Translations under genes and position numbers: made by a program
Shown: positions 9,208 through 17,475 of the stretch, piece after piece
How positions within the stretch are numbered: the first letter of the stretch is position 1
Layout of the letters: every line of letters starts with the position of its first letter
Notes under the pieces: model-generated
Told to the model about the DNA's origin: nothing
What the model saw: only the letters and a program-made list of their open reading frames with translations
Databases searched by the model: none
From: Arthrobacter sp. MAHUQ-56
Lineage (GTDB): Bacteria > Actinomycetota > Actinomycetes > Actinomycetales > Micrococcaceae
Length of the DNA: 64,000 nucleotides
Reading direction: 5' to 3'
Assembly (NCBI RefSeq): GCF_019710585.1
Contig: NZ_JAIFZQ010000007.1
Location: forward strand, 1 to 64,000

Positions 9208-9520
9208 TCTATCCCCACCGCAGCCTTCGCCGCTCGCGTGGCGTTGATCCACTCCATCAGCCACGGCGCCCGGACAGTGGATGTGATCCGGCAGACGGCC
9301 ACGAAGGTGCCCTGGGCCCGCGGCGTCGATCCAGTCCTGCAGTGCGGCAAGGTCATCAAGCGATCTGATCACGGCAGACTCGGCACCCAGAGCCCGGACA
9401 ACACCGCTGAAGTCCACCTCCGTGATCAGCACCGGCTTCTCGGTCAGGCCCTGCGACCGTATTGGTGGATCTTGGCTCCGTACGCGGCGCCGTTGTAGAT
9501 CACCACAAGGGCGCTGCGTA
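9208..9520 (-). pseudogene. decayed copy of the 3' end of the ThDP-enzyme gene
   Basis: About 310 bases align with the last ~310 bases of the ThDP-dependent enzyme gene at 11623-11930, at roughly four identical bases in five by eye. The minus-strand translation matches in pieces (for example EVDFSGVVRALGAESAV). One inserted base near 9322 and one deleted base near 9450 shift the frame. The copy starts abruptly near 9520 and has no 5' part. It reads as the displaced old end of the gene, left behind when the intervening cassette arrived. Confidence 0.85.
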
Positions 9521-9665
9521 CCCTACTGGAACGATGGCTCAAAAAGAGTTGCCCGACGGCGGCACCTGGCTGGGACCGAATTTGGTCAAGAGCGCACTAA
9601 AGCGGCGACTTATCTGCGAGATGTTCCGGATGCGGCAATATGACGCGGAAGCCGTACGCCAGTAC

Positions 9666-9893
9666 TCAGGCGGGCTCGGGGCGGTCGTGTACTGTAAGCA
9701 CCGTGCTGCCCCCAGCCCACTTGATACAGCAGGTGGGGCATCCGATGTACCATTCGTCACTCCCGGATCGCTGGATGACCCGGCCGAAGTTCTCACCGCC
9801 CGACGGGCACTGAGCCTTTATGTCTTCTTCCAGCTGCAGGACCGCCACTTGGACCTTCAGGAAATCCGAGTCCTCGTGCTCGCACTTTTCCAC
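9666..9893 (-). CDS. possible small cysteine-containing protein
   Basis: A 75-residue frame from a GTG at 9893 contains WYIGCPTCCIKWAGG and a short acidic helical N-terminus. Its composition looks more protein-like than the overlapping plus-strand frame. The C-x2-CC cluster could bind metal. There is no good ribosome site and I recognise no family, so this is tentative. It lies inside the inserted cassette. Confidence 0.3.
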   Translation of the reverse strand: MEKCEHEDSDFLKVQVAVLQLEEDIKAQCPSGGENFGRVIQRSGSDEWYIGCPTCCIKWAGGSTVLTVHDRPEPA

Positions 9894-10028
9894 GCTTCGA
9901 TGCTAAACAGAAGCGCTGACATGGAGTTCCTCATAGATGCAACTGGTCGGTCGAAGAAGATGAAACAGACGATAGCCCTAAGCTGCATGCCCGATCTCCC
10001 GCCGAGCCTCCCAACACTCAGCGTGAAA

Positions 10029-10742
10029 CTACCGACGCTTCCTCCACCCCCTGCCAGCCTCGAAAGCCCAGCGCTCAACCTCATCGGCGCCCACAGTGCG
10101 CTCCGGTGAAGAAAGCTCTTCGGCCCAAGTGCGCATAACGGCGCAAGCGGCCGAATAGGTGCTCACGGAGTAATTCGTGTACCGGGGACGCAAACTAGGT
10201 TTATCAGTTATTTCGGCAAGAGTACCAAGTACTCGGGCGTCGACGATGAGACTGGAGTGATCGATGGCCCCGCCTCCAGCGAAGTACAAGTACTTAGTAA
10301 AGAAGTTTGGCCCCCAAGACTTGAGTGCTGGTCGGTTTGGTTGAAGCTGGAGAAAGGCTTGTTCCGGGCTTGTCACGGCCAAGCGCGCTGAATCGCGTAG
10401 TAGGACAGCCGTCTGCTCTTCGTTCGATGAAACCGATGTGATTCGCCCAGGCGTATTACGGTGACTGTTTCCGGTTCCCCAGGCAAGAGATTGCCAGAAG
10501 AGATGACATGCTGCACGCCCGGTTTCGTCCTCTCGCGCCCGGCGAGCGAGCTTGAAGAGACCGCCTCTGCTGATTAATCCAGTTTCTAATCCTCCATCCT
10601 CACTGACGAGAGGAGAACCTTTTAGCGCGCCTACGCGCTCGTTCCACTTGGCGATCTTGATGCTGAAACCGTGGCGATCAATTGCTTCACTTCGCGGATG
10701 CGACATGACCCATGCGGCCAATTCTTCGGGTGCGGAAACCAT
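10029..10742 (-). CDS. OGG-fold 8-oxoguanine DNA glycosylase-like protein
   Basis: The protein is about 237 residues (ATG at 10742; GTG at 10748 is an alternative). The middle contains PALKSWGPNFFTKYLYFAGG followed by SLIVDARVLG. This resembles the stand-alone OGG-fold family, in which a helix-hairpin-helix glycosylase core is kept but the rest is reduced. If active, it would act on DNA bases, either in repair or against modified foreign DNA. It sits with a GIY-YIG protein on the same strand in a cassette flanked by repeated ThDP-gene ends. The family call rests on memory of that motif, so moderate confidence. Confidence 0.6.
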   Translation of the reverse strand: MVSAPEELAAWVMSHPRSEAIDRHGFSIKIAKWNERVGALKGSPLVSEDGGLETGLISRGGLFKLARRAREDETGRAACHLFWQSLAWGTGNSHRNTPGRITSVSSNEEQTAVLLRDSARLAVTSPEQAFLQLQPNRPALKSWGPNFFTKYLYFAGGGAIDHSSLIVDARVLGTLAEITDKPSLRPRYTNYSVSTYSAACAVMRTWAEELSSPERTVGADEVERWAFEAGRGWRKRR

Positions 10743-10806
10743 AGACACAGCCTATGGGTGATGGCGCACTGGGGTTACCAACCATGCCGTCTACGGATAG
10801 CGACGA

Positions 10807-11529
10807 TCAGCGATTCCAGAGCTGGGACCGATACTGAGTTATCAGGCGCCCTTCCAGCTGGAGCGCTTCCGCTCTAGTCGAAACAGTCTGCCACCGGACT
10901 TCAAGCCCTAGGTGATCTATTGCTGACCTTGCAGCTTCCTTGGCCCTCATCGGCTTGCCAGCACGAGCCTCATCCAGTCGCGCTTGAAGCCACTTGGGAT
11001 CTTCCAACGCGCGGTCAAATGCATGTTCTCCCAGTCCTGAAGCAGCCCCTTTGCCGCTTGCGTAGATAGCAAGCCGCCCACGTACGCCGTTACCTTTTCG
11101 TTCGCCGGCCATTCCGATGTACACGGGCCCACGTGCAGGGTCTTTCGCAAGCCGGAACATGTAGACGCCAGGATAGCGGGGCGCTAGCGGCAGGGCGTCG
11201 CTAAAGGGGACCCACTCTGACCAAACGCCGTGCGGGAGTTCAATAGAATCCTTCGCCCGAACAACCCGGTGTTTCGATGCTTGCTCTACAGCGGGGACAA
11301 AGTCAGTCGGCTTAGCTCGCGAACGAGTGGCCCCTGGGGCTATCGTCCGCCCACGCTGGGCCGCGAGTTCGTCAACATAGCTTGGCTGCAGAAACCAGTT
11401 TCCCCCTATCTGGGGAGGAACTTGTCGCGCGCCGGAGGGTCTGAGGTCACGTAGTATCTGCCGCAGTGTTTTCGCGCTCATGCCTAGCATCGCAGCAGCT
11501 TCCTCTGCGCTGACACTGTAATCGTCCAT
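10807..11529 (-). CDS. HTH plus GIY-YIG-like nuclease domain protein
   Basis: The protein is about 240 residues. The N-terminal 45 residues form an HTH (SVSAEEAAAMLGMSAKTLRQ). The second half contains YPGVYMFRL, then PVYIGMAGER and GVRGRLAIYASGKG, spaced like the GIY and YIG strands and the following Arg helix of GIY-YIG nucleases. A conserved Glu candidate lies in the final helix (ALQLEGRLI). It may nick or cut DNA at a site chosen by the HTH. The start is uncertain: ATG at 11529 or 11538, neither with a strong ribosome site. It pairs with the glycosylase-like gene downstream. Confidence 0.6.
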   Translation of the reverse strand: MDDYSVSAEEAAAMLGMSAKTLRQILRDLRPSGARQVPPQIGGNWFLQPSYVDELAAQRGRTIAPGATRSRAKPTDFVPAVEQASKHRVVRAKDSIELPHGVWSEWVPFSDALPLAPRYPGVYMFRLAKDPARGPVYIGMAGERKGNGVRGRLAIYASGKGAASGLGEHAFDRALEDPKWLQARLDEARAGKPMRAKEAARSAIDHLGLEVRWQTVSTRAEALQLEGRLITQYRSQLWNR

Positions 11530-11622
11530 AAAGGACATCTTGCAGCAGACAGCGGCGCGGATCCGTAGGCCCGATGGCATAGCCTGGGTCAAAAGCGGGG
11601 GAGCGCGGACTGGGTATTGTTG

Positions 11623-13281
11623 CTACCCCGCAGCCGCCGTCTTGACCGCCTTCGTCGCGTTCATCCACTCGGTCAGCCATGGTGCACGGACGGTGGATGT
11701 GATCCGGCAGTCGGCCACAAACGTCCCGTGGGCGCCGGCGTCGATCCAGGCCTGCAGCGGAGACAGGTCACCGAGCGACCGGACCACAGCAGACTCGGCC
11801 CCCAGAGCCCGCGCAATACCGCTGAAGTCCACCTCGGGTATCAGCATCGGCTTCTCGGTCAGGCCCTGGGAACCGTACTGGTGGATCTCGGCCCCGTAGG
11901 CGGCGTCGTTGTAGATCACCACAATGGCGCTCCGGGCGGCACCGATCAGCGATTCGAAGTCGGACAGGCCCATCAGGAAGCCGCCGTCGCCGGAGGCCAG
12001 CACCAAAGTCCGGTCGTCCTCCACCGCACGGGCTGCCCCGACGCCACTCGCCAGACCCAGCCCGATGGTCTGGTACGCCGTTCCCACCATTACCAGGTCC
12101 TGCGGCCGCGGGATGTTCCAGTACATGGGCGCCCACCCGATGAAGTGCCCGCCGTCCTGGACCACCGTGCGGCGCTCCGGCAGCACGGCATCCAGCGCGG
12201 TGGCGAGAGCACGCGGGTCCAGCCGGCCGTCCGACGTTTGACCGGATCCCTGCTCGTGGCCCGGTCCTTCAGCCAGGCGCCGTGCAGCTTCAGCCCGCCA
12301 TGCTCCGGCAGCAGCCTCAACGTCCAGCAAAGACAGCAACCGCGAAGCAGCAGCCTTCACGTCCGCCTGAACAAATACATCCACCCGCGGATTCGTCGGC
12401 TCCACCGCACTATCAATCTGAATAACAGTCGCATCCGGCCCCAGCAGGTGTCCGAACCGCATGGTGAACGGGCTCAGGCTCGCCCCGGCCACCAGGACCA
12501 CGTCGGCCTCGCCCATGAGCCCGGCCGCGGTGTCGGTGCCGAAACCGCCGGCCACGCCCAGGTACCCCTCGCCATTGAGGAGGTTGAGCGCGAGGGCGGT
12601 TCCGGCGGTCAGTGCGCCGAGCCGGTCGGCGAGTTCGCGGAGCTCCGGCCCGGCTCCAGCAAGGTGCGCACCCCGGCCGGCAAGGATCAGCGGCCGCCGT
12701 GCCCCGGCCAAAAGGCGGGCCACCCGCGCAAGGTCCGTGCCGCCGTCGTCCGTCACCTCCAACGCCGCCGGCTCCGGAAGGTCCTCGTCCGCAGCCTCGA
12801 GTGCGGCGAGGTCGTAGGGGATGGCAAGCACGACGGCGGTGCGCCGGGTGAGTGCGTACTCCACGGCCTGCCGGGTGACGGCGCCGGCGGCGTCGCGGGT
12901 GACGGTGAAGGTTGCCGCGCCGAGGCCGGCTGCGATGGCTGCCTGGTCCACGTCCCAGGGCCGGGCGCCGCTGGTGGGCGCGTCGCCGGTGACCAACACG
13001 ACTGGGATCTGCGCCTGGACGGCCTCGGCCAGGGCGGTGAGTGCGTTGGTGTAGCCGGGGCCGTAGGTGGTGGTGCCCGCAGCGAGCCGGCCCGAGGCCC
13101 GGTAGTAGGCGTCGGCCGCGGCGATGGCTGCACCTTCATGCCGGACGGCGGTGAAGCGCAAGCCCTGCTTCTCCGCGGCGTCCAGGAAGTAGACGTTGCC
13201 GTTGCCCATGACGCCGAAGAGGTCGCTGACATAGCTGCTGAGAACCTGCGCCACACGGCCGGAGACGGTAAGTGAAGTCAT
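11623..13281 (-). CDS. thiamine diphosphate-dependent enzyme, acetolactate synthase/decarboxylase family
   Basis: The 552-residue protein has three domains. The Pyr domain carries the catalytic glutamate in AVRHEGAAIAAADA (E49). A central transhydrogenase-like domain has PLILAGRGAHLAGAG. The PP domain has the ThDP motif GDGGFLMGLSDFES at 431 with the partner YND about 26 residues on. Family members decarboxylate 2-oxo acids or join them. With the aminotransferase and permease nearby, decarboxylation of an amino-acid-derived oxo acid is a fair guess. The start at 13281 fits the family N-terminus (TSLTVSGRVAQVL). Its last ~100 codons have a decayed second copy at 9208-9520. Confidence 0.85.
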   Translation of the reverse strand: MTSLTVSGRVAQVLSSYVSDLFGVMGNGNVYFLDAAEKQGLRFTAVRHEGAAIAAADAYYRASGRLAAGTTTYGPGYTNALTALAEAVQAQIPVVLVTGDAPTSGARPWDVDQAAIAAGLGAATFTVTRDAAGAVTRQAVEYALTRRTAVVLAIPYDLAALEAADEDLPEPAALEVTDDGGTDLARVARLLAGARRPLILAGRGAHLAGAGPELRELADRLGALTAGTALALNLLNGEGYLGVAGGFGTDTAAGLMGEADVVLVAGASLSPFTMRFGHLLGPDATVIQIDSAVEPTNPRVDVFVQADVKAAASRLLSLLDVEAAAGAWRAEAARRLAEGPGHEQGSGQTSDGRLDPRALATALDAVLPERRTVVQDGGHFIGWAPMYWNIPRPQDLVMVGTAYQTIGLGLASGVGAARAVEDDRTLVLASGDGGFLMGLSDFESLIGAARSAIVVIYNDAAYGAEIHQYGSQGLTEKPMLIPEVDFSGIARALGAESAVVRSLGDLSPLQAWIDAGAHGTFVADCRITSTVRAPWLTEWMNATKAVKTAAAG

Positions 13282-13390
13282 GCAGGAATCCTGTGACGCA
13301 GACCTCAGATCGGCAAGAGAAGAGTTTGCGGCTGGGACTTTTGGCAGCATAAGGAAGGAGAACTGACAAATCGCCCAGCTGTGGCACCAA

Positions 13391-13816
13391 TCACGTCTCT
13401 CGCTCGACGAGTTGTCGAAACGTCTCCAGCTCGCTCTGGAAGCTGCCCCGGTAAGAGCCCGTGGCGAAGATCCGGGCGAAAATCGCGGACACGAATCCGC
13501 GGGTCATGATTACCTGGTCGATGCGGGTACCTGCTGCATCGGCGGTGAACGTCACATCGGACTCGCCCTTCAGGATGGCGTTGCCGAAGCGGCTGCGGAT
13601 GTGGCGGGGCCGCTCGGCCGCGAGGACCTCGGTGGGGCTCGTCATCCGCCCGAACTGCACCGTGTAGCGGCTGCCGGCCTGGTCGGCAGGGCCGACGCGG
13701 TCGGTCACGCCGCTGACACCGCCGATCCATTCATGGAACCTGTCGGCATTGGTCCAGGTTGCGAAGACGCGCTCCGGCGGCGCTGCGACAAACGTGGACA
13801 GCCGGAATGTTGGCAT
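13391..13816 (-). CDS. SRPBCC-family protein (polyketide cyclase/START-like)
   Basis: The 141-residue protein begins with a strand (FRLSTFVAAPPERVFATW) typical of the SRPBCC/START helix-grip fold and ends in a long helix (YRGSFQSELETFRQLVE). The fold binds hydrophobic ligands; actinobacteria have many, mostly of unknown role. It lies between the ThDP enzyme and the Lrp gene on the same strand but with gaps of about 100 bases each side, so co-transcription is unsure. Confidence 0.8.
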   Translation of the reverse strand: MPTFRLSTFVAAPPERVFATWTNADRFHEWIGGVSGVTDRVGPADQAGSRYTVQFGRMTSPTEVLAAERPRHIRSRFGNAILKGESDVTFTADAAGTRIDQVIMTRGFVSAIFARIFATGSYRGSFQSELETFRQLVERET

Positions 13817-13906
13817 GCGTTCAGTATGCTCTCGCCGGCACGCGGAGGCGAGGGGCGTGGCCCACCTGTAAATGGGGAAGCCGCGGAGATTCGCCGCGGG
13901 CTGTCG

Positions 13907-14410
13907 TCAGTCCGCCGTGCGGGATTCCTGCTCCGACAGTCGGCTGATCAGGCCGTCGTACCGGGGCGGCATGAGTTCGAGGATGGAGATGGCCGTGCTG
14001 GTCCGCTCGATCCCGTCGATCTCCAGGATCTCGTTGGTGATGCGGTAGAGGTCGGCGGTGCCGCGGGCCACCACCTTGGCCATGAGGTCCGCGTCGCCGG
14101 TGGTGGCGTGCACCTCGATGACCTCCGGGATCGCGGCGAGCCCGTTCTCCACCGAGCCGGTCCGCGTCTGGCTGATGGACAGCGAGAGGAAGGCCATCAG
14201 CTCGTAGCCCAGCGCGGCGGGGTCCAGCCTGCGGCTGAAGGAGCGGAGCGCGCCGCTGCGCTCCAGCCGCGCCAGCCGGGCGTGGACGGTGTTGCGGGCG
14301 ACGCCGAGTGTCCGGGAGAGTGCCAGGGCGCTGGCTTCGGGGTCCTTGTCGAGGGCAAGGATGATCCTGCCGTCGAGCGAATCGAGGGTGCGAGGGTTCG
14401 CGATGGTCAT
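13907..14410 (-). CDS. Lrp/AsnC-family transcriptional regulator
   Basis: The 167-residue protein has an N-terminal HTH (SRTLGVARNTVHARLARLE) and a C-terminal RAM effector domain with IEVHATTGDADLMAKVVA. Lrp/AsnC proteins sense amino acids and usually control a neighbouring transport or catabolic gene. It is divergent from the aminotransferase-permease pair, which is its likely target. About 15 residues follow the usual domain end. Confidence 0.92.
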   Translation of the reverse strand: MTIANPRTLDSLDGRIILALDKDPEASALALSRTLGVARNTVHARLARLERSGALRSFSRRLDPAALGYELMAFLSLSISQTRTGSVENGLAAIPEVIEVHATTGDADLMAKVVARGTADLYRITNEILEIDGIERTSTAISILELMPPRYDGLISRLSEQESRTAD

Positions 14411-14503
14411 ATTTTCACCAGAGGTACTAGAAGTTGAGCAGAAGTCCCAAGCACCAGAGCGTACCTTGCAATGTGGCCCGGGTCACTTCCATGATCGGTC
14501 TTC
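14411..14503. promoter_or_regulatory. divergent promoter between Lrp regulator and aminotransferase
   Basis: This 93-base gap separates the divergent Lrp gene and aminotransferase gene. It should hold both promoters and an Lrp-type site. No unambiguous operator is visible. Confidence 0.5.
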
Positions 14504-15601
14504 ATGAGCCCTGATCAACTCCTGGCCGAACCAATAAACGCGTTGCCCACCCTACGCAGTGCCGTTACCGGCCTTCCCGCGTACGTCCCGGGGCGGCGCA
14601 GCCTCGGTGCCGACATCGCCGCCCTCGCCAGCAACGAAAGCCATTACGAGCCCCTGCCCGCGGCCACCGCTGCGGTGGTCGAAGCGGCAGGCAGGATGAA
14701 CCGCTACCCGGACATGGCCGCCGTCGAACTCCGCGAAGGCATCGCCCGGCATCTGGGCGTCACCGCGGAGGAAGTGGCGGTGGGTCCCGGCAGCGTGGGC
14801 GTCCTGCAGCAGATCATCACCGGACTGTGCGACGCCGGGGACGAGGTGGTCTTCGCGTGGCGCTCCTTTGAGGCCTACCCCATCCTGGTGGAGCTGGCCG
14901 GCGCCCGGCCGGTCCGCGTCCCGCTGGACGACGCCGAGGGCCACGATCTCGACGCCATGGCCGCTGCCGTCACCGACCGCACCAAGGTGGTCCTGCTCTG
15001 CACGCCCAACAACCCCACCGGCGTGCCGATCAGCCACCGCCGCCTCGAGGCCTTCCTGCAGTCCGTCCGCTCCGACGTCCTGGTGGTGATCGACGAGGCC
15101 TACGTGGAATACGCGGACGCCGGCAGCGGCCCCTATTCCCTGGCGCTCTACCGCCGGTACCCGAACGTCTGCATCCTGCGCACCTTCTCCAAGGCCTACG
15201 GGCTCGCCGGCCTGCGCGTCGGGTATGCAATTACGACGGCGGCAATCGCCGAGGGTTTGCGCCGCACCGCCCTGCCGTTCGCCGTGAGCGCGCTGGCGCA
15301 GAAGGCAGCCATCGCGTCGCTGGACGCGGGGGAGGAGATGGCAGCGCGGGTTTCCTTGGTCAAGCAGGAGCGCGCCCGGATGGCCGCCGAGCTGAAGGCC
15401 CAGGGCTGGAACCTGCAGCCGAGCCAGGGCAACTTCCTGTGGCTCCGGGCCGATGACCCGCTACTCGCGCGGCTTGTCGAAGCCTTCGACGCCGCGGGCA
15501 TCCTGGTCCGCGCGTACCTGGGCGACGGCGTGCGGATCACCGTGGCCGACCCCGCCTCCAACAACCGCGTGCTCCGGCTCCTCGCAGCACGCGCCGCCTG
15601 A
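14504..15601 (+). CDS. HisC-like PLP-dependent aminotransferase
   Basis: The 365-residue class I/II aminotransferase matches the histidinol-phosphate/aromatic aminotransferase group. Features are ASNESHYEPLP near the N-terminus, LLCTPNNPTGVP with the conserved NNPTG, VVIDEAYVEYAD, and the PLP lysine in TFSKAYGLAGLRVGY near 229. A biosynthetic hisC would normally sit with his genes. Here the neighbours are an amino-acid permease 54 bases downstream and a divergent Lrp regulator, so transamination of an imported aromatic or similar amino acid is more likely. Confidence 0.85.
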   Translation: MSPDQLLAEPINALPTLRSAVTGLPAYVPGRRSLGADIAALASNESHYEPLPAATAAVVEAAGRMNRYPDMAAVELREGIARHLGVTAEEVAVGPGSVGVLQQIITGLCDAGDEVVFAWRSFEAYPILVELAGARPVRVPLDDAEGHDLDAMAAAVTDRTKVVLLCTPNNPTGVPISHRRLEAFLQSVRSDVLVVIDEAYVEYADAGSGPYSLALYRRYPNVCILRTFSKAYGLAGLRVGYAITTAAIAEGLRRTALPFAVSALAQKAAIASLDAGEEMAARVSLVKQERARMAAELKAQGWNLQPSQGNFLWLRADDPLLARLVEAFDAAGILVRAYLGDGVRITVADPASNNRVLRLLAARAA

Positions 15602-15654
15602 CACCTTTTTAACCCCTTCCCAATACGTTCCACCTACAAGTAAGAGGAATCCCC

Positions 15655-17067
15655 ATGGAACACCAGACAACGACGTCTGCCCGCCCCCTCGGCGCGGCAC
15701 TGAAACCCCGCCAGCTCACCATGATGGGGCTCGGCAGCGCCATCGGCGCGGGCCTGTTCATCGGCTCCGGCGCCGGCATCCAGGCCGCCGGCCCGGCGGT
15801 GCTGATCTCCTACCTCGTGGCCGGCACGCTCATCATCTTGGTGATGTGGGCCCTCGGCGAGATGGCCGCGGCCAACCCGGACAGCGGAGCCTTCTCCGTC
15901 TACACCGCCAAGGCCTACGGTCCGGTGGCCGGTGCCACGGTGGGCTGGCTTTGGTGGATCCAGTTGGTGGTGGTCATCGCCGCCGAAGCACTTGGTGCGG
16001 CTGGCCTGCTGGCCACCATCTTCCCCGCCCTGCCGGTATGGCTGATGGCCTTGATGTTCATCGTGGTACTCACCGCAGTGAACCTGACCAGCGTGAAGAA
16101 CTTCGGTGAGTTCGAGTTCTGGTTCGCCCTGCTGAAGGTGGCGGCGATTGTCGGGTTCCTGCTGGTGGGCTTTGCCCTGCTGTTTGGCTTGATTCCGGGC
16201 CTGCAGTCGCCGGGCCTGACCAACTTCATGGGGGAGGGCTTCGCGGTCAACGGGTTCGGCGGGATTGCGACGGCTTTGTTTGTGGTGGCCTTTGCGTTCG
16301 GCGGCACCGAGATTGTGTCCGTGGCTGCCGCCGAGACCGCTGAGCCGGCCCACAGCGTGAAGAAGGCGGTCCGGACGGTGCTGTGGCGGATCCTGGTGTT
16401 CTACATCGGCGCCATTTTTGTGATTGCGGCAGTGGTTCCGGTGGGCTCAGCGGGGCTGAAGAGCCCCTTCGCCGCTGTGCTGGACGCCGCCGGCATGCCG
16501 GGTGCGGCCACGGCCATCACTCTGGTGGCTGTCGCGGCACTGCTGTCCGCTCTCAACGCCAACCTCTACGGTGCCTCCCGAATGGCGTACTCCCTGGCCG
16601 AGCGGGGCGAGGCGCCGCGGTGGCTGGCCTCTGTGTCCAAGGCCCGGGTCCCGGTGGTCGCGGTCCTGGCCAGCGTTGCCTTCGGCGTGGTCACGGTTGT
16701 GCTGGAGCTGGCTTTCCCCGAGATGGTCCTTGGCGTCCTGCTGAACATTGTGGGTTCGACCTGTCTGCTGGTGTGGACGTCCGCGCTCCTCGCCCAGCTC
16801 GCGCTGCGTCTGCGTGCCGACCGCGAGGGGACGGAGCTTCCCCTGCGGATGCCCGGCTTCCCGTGGCTGACCGTGGTGGGGCTGCTCATCCTGACCGCAA
16901 TCTTCACGGTGGGCTTCATCGGCGAAGAGTCCCGGCCCCAGCTCCTGAGCACTTTCGGGCTCGTGGCACTGCTGGCGGTGGCTAACTGGGTGAACCACAG
17001 GAAGCGTGGCGCTCTGCCTCACGTCGAATCTCCTGACGGTAACAAGCAGCCGGTGTTCATCGACTGA
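15655..17067 (+). CDS. amino acid permease, APC family
   Basis: The 470-residue protein has 12 membrane segments and the amino-acid transporter signature: LTMMGLGSAIGAGLFIGSG in TM1 and the FGGTEIVSVAAAE stretch in TM6. It resembles the AroP/GABA permease branch, which imports amino acids with protons. AGAGGAA lies ahead of the ATG. It is co-transcribed with the aminotransferase and followed by a strong terminator. Confidence 0.92.
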   Translation: MEHQTTTSARPLGAALKPRQLTMMGLGSAIGAGLFIGSGAGIQAAGPAVLISYLVAGTLIILVMWALGEMAAANPDSGAFSVYTAKAYGPVAGATVGWLWWIQLVVVIAAEALGAAGLLATIFPALPVWLMALMFIVVLTAVNLTSVKNFGEFEFWFALLKVAAIVGFLLVGFALLFGLIPGLQSPGLTNFMGEGFAVNGFGGIATALFVVAFAFGGTEIVSVAAAETAEPAHSVKKAVRTVLWRILVFYIGAIFVIAAVVPVGSAGLKSPFAAVLDAAGMPGAATAITLVAVAALLSALNANLYGASRMAYSLAERGEAPRWLASVSKARVPVVAVLASVAFGVVTVVLELAFPEMVLGVLLNIVGSTCLLVWTSALLAQLALRLRADREGTELPLRMPGFPWLTVVGLLILTAIFTVGFIGEESRPQLLSTFGLVALLAVANWVNHRKRGALPHVESPDGNKQPVFID

Positions 17068-17105
17068 TTCAGGCGTTGCCGAATTCCTTCGCGGGTTCAG
17101 GGCAC

Positions 17106-17145
17106 ACGAAGGGCGCGTCCGGGTTTAGTCGGGCGTGCCCTTCGT
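17106..17145 (+). terminator. terminator after the permease gene
   Basis: A 16-pair stem (with G-U pairs in RNA) is formed by ACGAAGGGCGCGTCCG and CGGGCGTGCCCTTCGT around an 8-base loop, 39 bases past the permease stop. It marks the end of the chromosomal operon just before the defence island. Confidence 0.85.
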
Positions 17146-17475
17146 CCTCGATGCCGGTCGGGCAAGTTCTATGACAGGCGACGGGCAGCAACGCCGGGTG
17201 GTCCGGTTTCGTTCCCGAAGAGGACGTGAATCCAGAGGAAGGACAGTCTGTTATCTTGGTTATCCAGTTACCTGCACGAACGTCGCTCGTTCTAGTAAGC
17301 CGCTTCAAGAGCCGAAGCCCATTCCTGAGGGCTGCTGACATCGTCCTCTAGTCCTATTTCAGGCTGCATACACTCGTGGAGTCCACTTCACCAAGGAATT
17401 GCAGGGTCAGGTCTTGGGGTGCCTTGCCCTGTTCAGCCATGACAATAAACCAGTGTATGAGGACGGACAAATGCA
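17146..17475. other. 330-base non-coding junction at the left island edge
   Basis: No gene, tRNA or insertion sequence is recognisable. It lies between the permease terminator and the 3' end of the Hachiman helicase gene and marks the change to lower-GC island DNA. Confidence 0.4.

Noticed and set aside
9534..10109. Plus-strand open frame over the cassette (MAQKELPDGG...)
   Set aside because: It overlaps the minus-strand small frame and the end of the OGG-like gene, and it starts inside the ThDP pseudogene. The late part is proline-rich and artefact-like.
11617..13275. Long plus-strand open frame (over 500 codons) opposite the ThDP enzyme gene
   Set aside because: It is antisense to a clear enzyme and has the composition expected from high-GC third-position bias.
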